DNA from: Glaciecola sp. UBA983 | GTDB lineage: Bacteria > Pseudomonadota > Gammaproteobacteria > Enterobacterales > Alteromonadaceae | Assembly (NCBI GenBank): GCA_002292215.1 | Contig: DBBN01000089.1 | Location: 1-7,921, forward strand | Direction of reading: 5' to 3' | DNA: 7,921 nt | Part shown: positions 1-5,971 of the stretch, one piece after another | Layout of the letters: every line of letters starts with the position of its first letter | Numbering within the stretch: position 1 is the stretch's first letter | Program-made: the position numbers and the translations under genes | The notes under the pieces: generated by a model | Seen by the model: the letters and a program-made list of their open reading frames with translations, nothing else | What the model was told of the DNA's origin: nothing | Databases searched by the model: none

Positions 1-5
1 TTTAA

Positions 6-32
6 TTATCAATTTTAACTATCTAGTATAAA
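6..32 (+). promoter_or_regulatory. Weak candidate promoter ahead of apbE
   Basis: A TATAAA hexamer at 27-32 (5 of 6 to the sigma70 -10 consensus) follows a TTATCA hexamer at 6-11 (4 of 6 to -35) with a short 15-bp spacer. Transcription would begin only a few bases before the apbE ATG, which leaves little room for a ribosome site. In an AT-rich stretch this match may be chance. All three forward frames are closed by position 31 (stops at 16-18, 24-26 and 29-31), so any gene upstream ends before apbE and does not overlap it. Confidence 0.18.
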
Positions 33-44
33 GCATTAAGTGTA

Positions 45-950
45 ATGACAAATAACGGTGTACGAGAAGTATCAATAGAAGTCAGGAGTGATCACATTTG
101 TGGTCACTTTTTTGCTATGGCTTCACCCTGTGAAGTGCTTATTGATAGCACTGATCAGCAACAAGCATTTGCCGTGACTCAAGCCATCGCAGCGGAAGCT
201 TGGCGCATTGAAACCAAATACTCCCGCTATCGTGATGATAATATCATACATCAAATTAATCATGCTCAGGGCCAATCAGTTGCGATTGATCCTGAAACTC
301 AGCAACTATTAAGTCTTGCCAATACGTGCTTTGAACTCAGTGACGGGCGCTTTGATGTGACCAGCGGAGTACTCGGGCAGGTGTGGCAATTTGATGGGAG
401 TGACAACATTCCCTCTCAAACCATGATTGAAGCTTGTTTGATATGCAGCGGCTGGCAAAATGTCTTGTTAACTGACAATAGTGTGCGCTTACTACCCGGT
501 TACGCTATTGATTTAGGTGGTATAGGCAAAGAATATGCGGTTGACCGTTGTGTGCAACTCGCGCGTGAAATACTCCCTAGTACGTCGGTATTGGTGAACT
601 TTGGAGGCGATATTGCAGTCACGCGTCCCCGTCAAGTTCATCCTTATTGGCAAGTCGGCATTGAACACCCTGATCCTGCTCGTGCTACGCAAATGTTAGT
701 GACTATAGCTCAAGGTGGTTTAGCAACAAGTGGAGATGCTCGACGATTTTTATTAAAAGATGGGGTGCGTTATGGGCATGTTATCAGCCCACAGACGGGA
801 TATCCGGTTATCGGCGCGCCACGATCGGTGACAGTGGCAGGGGAAAACTGTACCCAAGCTGGATTGTTGGCGACATTAGCGATATTGCAAGGTGATCAAG
901 CGGAAGTATTTTTACAAGAGCAGTCAGTGACTCATTGGTGTCTGTGGTAA
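45..950 (+). CDS. apbE: FAD:protein FMN transferase, ApbE family, cytoplasmic type
   Basis: This 301-residue protein belongs to the ApbE family, whose members transfer FMN from FAD to a threonine or serine of a target flavoprotein. Family landmarks run in order: AMASPCE (24-30), the SRYR stretch (60-63), DGRFDVTSG (100-108), the glycine-rich DLGGIGKEYAVDR (156-168), NFGGD (185-189), GLATSGDARR (225-234) and GHVISPQTGYP (244-254). There is no signal peptide or lipobox cysteine, so the enzyme probably acts in the cytoplasm, unlike the lipoprotein ApbE of enterobacteria. The usual DxxxT metal motif near the C-terminus reads GxxxT here (G273, T277), so the canonical aspartate is missing. The ATG at 45 is chosen because the next in-frame ATG (117) falls inside the core motif; the ribosome site is weak. 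No flavinylation target is visible in the window. The family call is firm; the gene symbol is a family name, and the partner is unknown. Confidence 0.9.
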   Translation: MTNNGVREVSIEVRSDHICGHFFAMASPCEVLIDSTDQQQAFAVTQAIAAEAWRIETKYSRYRDDNIIHQINHAQGQSVAIDPETQQLLSLANTCFELSDGRFDVTSGVLGQVWQFDGSDNIPSQTMIEACLICSGWQNVLLTDNSVRLLPGYAIDLGGIGKEYAVDRCVQLAREILPSTSVLVNFGGDIAVTRPRQVHPYWQVGIEHPDPARATQMLVTIAQGGLATSGDARRFLLKDGVRYGHVISPQTGYPVIGAPRSVTVAGENCTQAGLLATLAILQGDQAEVFLQEQSVTHWCLW

Positions 951-965
951 AACAGACACCAATGA
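932..965. terminator. Perfect 14-bp stem-loop between convergent genes
   Basis: The arms at 932-945 and 952-965 are perfect reverse complements around a 6-base loop (GGTAAA, 946-951). The left arm encodes the last ApbE residues and the apbE stop codon TAA (948-950) sits in the loop. The structure is symmetric for both strands and lies 30 bp past the stop of the convergent minus-strand gene at 996, so it could end transcription from both sides. Neither side has a run of U after the stem, so it is not a textbook intrinsic terminator. It could instead block or stabilise the 3' ends of the mRNAs. Confidence 0.5.
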
Positions 966-995
966 AAGTCGAGTATTAGTGCATATTAGTTCAGA

Positions 996-3900
996 TTAAT
1001 GTACCCAGTGATAATTTTTAGCTTTAGCATCGACCTCAAGCTGTGTCGCTTGCGGCATAAACTGGCTATTATCATCAGCAAAGAAGAATGGTGCTGGCGT
1101 TGTCTCACTACCCAGTTCTTGCATCGTTGCGGAAGCAAATACACGACCATTGATTACCGTATGACTGACAAACTCACTGCGTTTAATATCGGCGAGTACA
1201 TCACCTTCAATAATCGCTAAATCAGCCACTTTGCCGACTTCGATACTACCAATTTGTTTGTCCATACCCAAATGACGAGCACCATCAATCGTTCCGCCTC
1301 GTAGCGCTTCCCAAGGGGTAAAACCACCTTGAGCCATGATCCAAAGCTCCCAATGTGCTGCTAAGCCTTCACGTTGACCATGTGCGCCAATATGTACACT
1401 GACACCATTATCGCGCAATGTTTTGGCGTACTTAGCGACTTCAATATGATTATACTGTTCGTCTGGCGCAGTAGGGCGACGAATCGAACGACTGTCTAAG
1501 AGTGTATGTGGGGTATAACGAAGTAAACGTTCGTTCTGCCATACATTGGTCCGATCATACCAGTATTCTTCACCCATCAAACCACCGTAAGACACGACAA
1601 ATGTTGGGGTATAACCAAACTTAGTTGCTGACCACAACTTAGTTAAATCATCATAGCCTCTGGCTATAGGTAACGAATGTTCTAATCCAGTATGGCCATC
1701 CACTAGCATTGATAAGTTTTGTTGTAACTTACCACCGCCCTCTGGCACAACCATCATGTTTAATTCACGTGCAGCCTGAAGTACCCATTGACGTTGATCA
1801 CGACGTGGTTGATTGTAAGATTTGACCGAGATAGCGCCGACATCTTTTAAGCGTTGCACATGAAAATAGGCATCTTCAAAATCATTGATAATCGCTTTAT
1901 AACCTAGTCCTTCTGCACCATACAAAATAGTACCCGTAGAGTAGACACGAGGCCCGACTCGTAAACCGGCTCGTTGTAACTCAGCAGCAGCAAAAATTTC
2001 AGTAGTATCGTTCGAAGGATCATGAATGGTGGTAACCCCAAACGCGAGATTTGAAAACTGTGACCAGTTTTGTTGTGGGATGATTTCATTACGACCTTGA
2101 GAACCATGCGCATGGGTATCAATTAAACCAGGAATAACGGTTTTTCCCGATGCATCTACAATCAGTGCACCTTCTGGAATTGTTATGCCATCAGCCGGGC
2201 CAACCGCTTCAATAATATTGCCATTAATTAATACGATGCCGTTGTTAATCACTTCTTGTTTATTGTCGGCATCACGCATAGTGACGACATTACCACCTAC
2301 GATTGCGGTATAACCCTGTGCTTTTTTGCTCGCTTTGCTAAAGGATAATTTCAGTCCTTCGGTAATGGGTACTGCGTTTTCCGCATTAGCAACATTGAGC
2401 GATTGTTCATATAAATAAGGACCATGGAACCAGGTTAATGATTGGTTATCCGGCGCCCAATTAAGATACTCACCTGCGCGAGCAGATATTTGTTTTACCG
2501 GCAACGATGTCATCGTTGGGCTGATCGTTATTTTTTTACCATTTTCGACAAATGGCACGACATAGGTGTTGTATTGATAAACAAATGCAACCCACTGCTT
2601 ATCATGTGAAATTCGGTATTCACTGACTTTGTCGGCGCCATATAGATGCGTACGCTTATCTTCACCGAGTAAATCAACACTGGATAATTGCGTTTCACTA
2701 TAAGGTGTCCCAGATACATATTCGGTAAAATATACACGCTGACTGCCACCTGAAAAATGCGGTTGCATACCTTGCTTACTGACGCGAATGCTTTGTTCTG
2801 AGCCTAGATCATGAACATATATCCCAGGCTCTACTGAATAGGTTGGGTCAAGTAAATAACCGCCGGTAAACTTGCGGTAGGTGATTTTTTCGCTATCAGG
2901 TGAAAATGCAGGTTCAACGTAATGACCGGGTTGTCTAGTAATAACATCGCCATTACCACCTCTAGCAGAAACAACGCGAACTGAACCTAACTCTTGGTCA
3001 TGCCAAGTGGTGTATACGATTTGCTTGCCATCATTGGCATAGCGTGGGAAATATTCATCGTGGTCGTTTTGTTTGGTTAAACGTTTGGTTTTACCTGATT
3101 TTAAATCTCGGACGTAGAGTTTTCCTAGTGCTTGGAAGAGTGCTTTTTTACCGTCGGGGGATTTTTGTGACCAACGGAGCATTTTCACATCGAAATTATC
3201 CGGTGCTACATCAACATCAAAACGCACCGCATCGGCATATTGTAATTGGCTATCAATATTAATATCTAAGGTAGTAAGTGTTTGGTCTTTGATGCTTAAA
3301 CGATGAATTTTACCCGCCGTCCAAAAGACTAATTGCTGGCTATCTGGCGTCCAATCAAAGTAACTAAAGTAGCCTTCAGAACCAAAGCCTTCTTGCATAT
3401 CGCGTTCAAGATCTTTAAACACTGGCGTTTCTGTACCTGTATTGAGATCTTTGATAAACAACGCTGTTTTTTCTTGGATACGTCTAATAAAAGCAATGTG
3501 TTTGCCATCTGGGGAAGGCGTCGGTACAACCGCACCGCCTGTACCTGAAATAAATCGTTCTTCTTCACCGGTTTCACGGTCAAAACGGGTAATAGCAAAG
3601 ACGGAAGTTAACGGATCACGGTTATAACTAAAGCGAAAACCACCACTGACATCTTGGGTATAGTATATATATTGGCCATCATGTGAGAACGCAGGATCGG
3701 CAATGTTTTTTTGATCTTTTAAGCCGTTGACGCGCTTTTTAATCGCCAAACCTGTGCCACCAGTATGATGATACATCCAGATTTCACCTGCTGGGATACT
3801 ACGACTAGACATAATACCTTTGGTCACTAGGATGTACTGACCATCCGGACTCCATTTAGGAGAATGAATAATATTGTTTTTTTCTTTGGTAACTTGACGT

Positions 3901-4373
3901 AGTTCAGTGCCGTCGATATTCATTATCCAAACGTTGGATAAGCCATCGCGATCAGAAATAAAAGCCACTTGTTTGCCATCAGGGCTGACTGCTGGATGAA
4001 TATTCCAAGCAAAATCTTGAGTCAACGCTTGTGCATTACCTCCATCAATCGGACTTATAAAAAGATCGCCTAATGTATCAAATACAATGTGTTTGCCATC
4101 AGGGGTCACATCTAGACTCGCCCATGTAACTTCATCACTTTTGATGTTGACAGTGTGTAGTGGAAAAGGGGGCTTGAGAACGTCCCACTCGGCAAAACGC
4201 TTGCTCGATTTTTCATCCGTAGCGGTAACCAAATCAGATGTTTCGTTTTGTTCACTATGTTGCTCTGAAGATTGAGGATCTTGAGCAAAAGTCGGTGCGC
4301 TAATTAACGCACCGGAAAGAAATAGTGCGCCACCGAGTAAACTCGCACGCAAACGCTGTGGGGTATTATTCAT
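996..4373 (-). CDS. Exported TolB-like beta-propeller / amidohydrolase fusion protein
   Basis: This 1125-residue protein starts with a Sec signal peptide (R7 and R9, hydrophobic core about 11-25, likely cleavage after TFA at residue 30), then a polar linker to about 58. Residues 90-660 hold twelve PD40-like blade motifs of the SPDGK type, starting near 90, 130, 175, 230, 287, 342, 405, 446, 491, 541, 589 and 640. This suits two six-bladed propellers. Residues about 688-1085 form an amidohydrolase domain of the imidazolonepropionase/Xaa-Pro dipeptidase type, with PGLIDTHAH (748-756, metal ligands H754 and H756), VKSYN (850-854, candidate carboxylated K851), GLEHS (896-900) and a typical end, GSIEVGKVADLAII (1042-1055). 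Where relatives have the HxH and final Asp ligands, this protein has PEGG (877-880) and GAHGQ (996-1000). It should act in the periplasm. The substrate is unknown; a peptide or cyclic amide is a guess from the family. The gene lies 56 bp downstream of gor on the same strand, with no terminator seen between them and only a weak ribosome site (GGA). Confidence 0.88.
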   Translation of the reverse strand: MNNTPQRLRASLLGGALFLSGALISAPTFAQDPQSSEQHSEQNETSDLVTATDEKSSKRFAEWDVLKPPFPLHTVNIKSDEVTWASLDVTPDGKHIVFDTLGDLFISPIDGGNAQALTQDFAWNIHPAVSPDGKQVAFISDRDGLSNVWIMNIDGTELRQVTKEKNNIIHSPKWSPDGQYILVTKGIMSSRSIPAGEIWMYHHTGGTGLAIKKRVNGLKDQKNIADPAFSHDGQYIYYTQDVSGGFRFSYNRDPLTSVFAITRFDRETGEEERFISGTGGAVVPTPSPDGKHIAFIRRIQEKTALFIKDLNTGTETPVFKDLERDMQEGFGSEGYFSYFDWTPDSQQLVFWTAGKIHRLSIKDQTLTTLDINIDSQLQYADAVRFDVDVAPDNFDVKMLRWSQKSPDGKKALFQALGKLYVRDLKSGKTKRLTKQNDHDEYFPRYANDGKQIVYTTWHDQELGSVRVVSARGGNGDVITRQPGHYVEPAFSPDSEKITYRKFTGGYLLDPTYSVEPGIYVHDLGSEQSIRVSKQGMQPHFSGGSQRVYFTEYVSGTPYSETQLSSVDLLGEDKRTHLYGADKVSEYRISHDKQWVAFVYQYNTYVVPFVENGKKITISPTMTSLPVKQISARAGEYLNWAPDNQSLTWFHGPYLYEQSLNVANAENAVPITEGLKLSFSKASKKAQGYTAIVGGNVVTMRDADNKQEVINNGIVLINGNIIEAVGPADGITIPEGALIVDASGKTVIPGLIDTHAHGSQGRNEIIPQQNWSQFSNLAFGVTTIHDPSNDTTEIFAAAELQRAGLRVGPRVYSTGTILYGAEGLGYKAIINDFEDAYFHVQRLKDVGAISVKSYNQPRRDQRQWVLQAARELNMMVVPEGGGKLQQNLSMLVDGHTGLEHSLPIARGYDDLTKLWSATKFGYTPTFVVSYGGLMGEEYWYDRTNVWQNERLLRYTPHTLLDSRSIRRPTAPDEQYNHIEVAKYAKTLRDNGVSVHIGAHGQREGLAAHWELWIMAQGGFTPWEALRGGTIDGARHLGMDKQIGSIEVGKVADLAIIEGDVLADIKRSEFVSHTVINGRVFASATMQELGSETTPAPFFFADDNSQFMPQATQLEVDAKAKNYHWVH

Positions 4374-4429
4374 GTTGTTATTCCAAAGCTGAAAAATTAC
4401 CCGTGACTATACACTATTCAATTTATAAA

Positions 4430-5776
4430 TTACATCGTAACGAATTCTTCACCACTAGTTGGATGGATAGCGACGCATGCATCAAAATCAGCCTTCGTTG
4501 CCCCCATTTTAATTGCCACACCAAAGCCTTGTAAAATCTCATCCATACCATGGCCAATACCATGTAAACCAACGACTTTCTCATTCTCACCAGCACAAAT
4601 TAACTTCATGGTAGTAGTTTGACGATGACGGGTTACTGCCGTGTACATAGCACCAAAGCTTGAATTGTAAATTGTCACGTTTTCTTTACCATACTGCGCG
4701 AATGCTTCCGTTTCCGTTAAGCCCAGTGTACCGATAGGAGGATGGGAGAAGACGACGGTAGGGATCAACGTGTAATCCATTTTTGCGTCAGTTTTACCAT
4801 TGAATAAACGCTCGGATAACAAACGCCCCGCTTTGACAGCCACTGGGGTTAAGTCAATTTTACCAATGTTATCACCGAGGGCGTAAATACCTGGGGCAGT
4901 CGTATTTTGATATTCATCTACGACAATATAACCGCGATCATCCAGTGTCACATCAGTATGTTCTAACCCAATATTTTGGTTGGCAGGTGCACGACCAATC
5001 GCCCAAATTAAGGTATCCGTCTCGATGCTGTCACCTGTGTCTAAAGTGACGAGTAAGCTATCATCTGCTTGCTTAACGACATTGCTGACATTGGCATGAT
5101 TGATTAATTTAGGACCTTCTTCAGCCATAATTTCAACAAGAGTATTGGAAATGGTATCGTCAAAATTACGTAGTGGCTTTTGTTTGCGTACGACTAGGCT
5201 CGTTTCTGTACCCAGCGAATGTAAAACACCGGCTAATTCCACGCCGATATAACCAGCCCCCACCACAACGGCACGTTGGGGTTGTTCTAATAAATCAAAG
5301 AAACCGTCAGAGGTGATGCCAAGATCAGCTCCTGGGATTGCAGGAATAATGGGATATCCACCTGTTGCAATACTAATATGGGGAGCGCTGTATTGCTGGC
5401 CATTAACTTCGATAGTTTGTTTGTCGATAAATTTAGCAAAGCCATTGATGACCGTAATGCCACTGTTACCTAACACGCGATCATATGATTGGTGAATGCG
5501 TTCAATATACGCTTCACGTGAGGCAACGAGTGTGCCCCAACTAAAATTGTTTACTTTGACATCAAAACCGTAATCAGGCGCATAACGATGGATTGCTTCT
5601 GCCACTTGAGCACCAAACCACATTGCTTTTTTAGGCACGCAACCAACATTGACGCAGGTGCCGCCGATGGCTTTAGCTTCAATAAGCGCAACACGTTGAC
5701 CGTGTTTGGCTGCGCGGTTAGCTGAAGCAATGCCGCCGCTGCCGCCACCGATACAGATATAATCGAAAGTTTGCAT
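4430..5776 (-). CDS. gor: Glutathione-disulfide reductase (NADPH)
   Basis: This enzyme reduces oxidised glutathione with NADPH in the cytoplasm, as a FAD-containing homodimer. At 448 residues it is close to the E. coli protein (450). The FAD-binding GGGSGG lies at 10-15, the redox-active disulfide in [13 protein letters not shown] uses C41 and C46, and the NADPH fold has GAGYIGVE (173-180) followed by VRKQKPLR (196-203), whose R197 and R203 mark NADPH over NADH preference. The second FAD motif is ALGDNIG (299-305). The dimer-interface active-site pair is H438 and E443 in HPTSGEE. These features, especially the arginines and the [11 protein letters not shown] end, separate it from lipoamide dehydrogenase and mercuric reductase. 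The start is supported by an AAGGAT ribosome site (minus strand, 5781-5786) ending 4 bases before the ATG. It is divergent from prlC and is transcribed towards the exported amidohydrolase gene. Confidence 0.97.
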   Translation of the reverse strand: MQTFDYICIGGGSGGIASANRAAKHGQRVALIEAKAIGGTCVNVGCVPKKAMWFGAQVAEAIHRYAPDYGFDVKVNNFSWGTLVASREAYIERIHQSYDRVLGNSGITVINGFAKFIDKQTIEVNGQQYSAPHISIATGGYPIIPAIPGADLGITSDGFFDLLEQPQRAVVVGAGYIGVELAGVLHSLGTETSLVVRKQKPLRNFDDTISNTLVEIMAEEGPKLINHANVSNVVKQADDSLLVTLDTGDSIETDTLIWAIGRAPANQNIGLEHTDVTLDDRGYIVVDEYQNTTAPGIYALGDNIGKIDLTPVAVKAGRLLSERLFNGKTDAKMDYTLIPTVVFSHPPIGTLGLTETEAFAQYGKENVTIYNSSFGAMYTAVTRHRQTTTMKLICAGENEKVVGLHGIGHGMDEILQGFGVAIKMGATKADFDACVAIHPTSGEEFVTM

Positions 5777-5802
5777 ATCAATCCTTCTGGAAAATTAAAA
5801 AT

Positions 5803-5831
5803 AAAATAGTGATTGGATAAAATTTTGTCTA
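5803..5831 (-). promoter_or_regulatory. Candidate sigma70 promoter of gor
   Basis: On the minus strand, TAGACA (5826-5831, 5 of 6 to the -35 consensus) is followed after exactly 17 bp by TATTTT (5803-5808, 4 of 6 to the -10 consensus). Initiation would fall near 5796, giving a leader of about 20 bases that contains the AAGGAT ribosome site. I did not find a convincing OxyR-type array (ATAG/CTAT elements at 7-base intervals), although gor is an OxyR target in E. coli. Confidence 0.45.
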
Positions 5832-5960
5832 GTGTCGCGTAATTTCGTTAAAAAACCAACAGCTGAATGCATAACTTAGACAATGTGGTTATTTTATTAG
5901 ACGCTAGGATTGTTTTTTGCCGATACAACCATAAATAGTAGTTATAGATTTATCACACTC
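5832..5960. promoter_or_regulatory. Upstream half of the gor/prlC divergent control region
   Basis: This AT-rich stretch must carry the prlC promoter unless prlC is read from elsewhere. The best sigma70-like pair I can propose for prlC is TTGTTT (5910-5915) and TAAATA (5932-5937) with a 16-bp spacer, but the -10 matches only 3 of 6 positions, so it is weak. I see no heat-shock sigma32 promoter (CTTGAA / CCCCAT), although prlC is heat-induced in E. coli. The region also holds a TTAGAC direct repeat (5876-5881 and 5897-5902) and an ATAAC/GTTAT dyad (5871-5875 and 5888-5892), possible operator elements. No open reading frame of note is present. Confidence 0.3.
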
Positions 5961-5971
5961 AGGAAATATTT

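Noticed and set aside
88..107. Imperfect inverted repeat GTGATCAC / GTGGTCAC near the start of apbE, resembling a CRP-like operator
   Set aside because: The spacing does not fit the TGTGA-N6-TCACA pattern, it is inside the coding region, and an 8-bp imperfect match is readily chance.
117..950. Alternative apbE start at the in-frame ATG at 117
   Set aside because: That ATG is the Met of the conserved AMASPC motif; starting there would remove part of the first core strand.
5832..5971. Heat-shock (sigma32) promoter or OxyR site in the gor/prlC intergenic region
   Set aside because: Both were expected from E. coli regulation of prlC and gor, but I found no CTTGAA/CCCCAT pair and no properly spaced ATAG/CTAT array.
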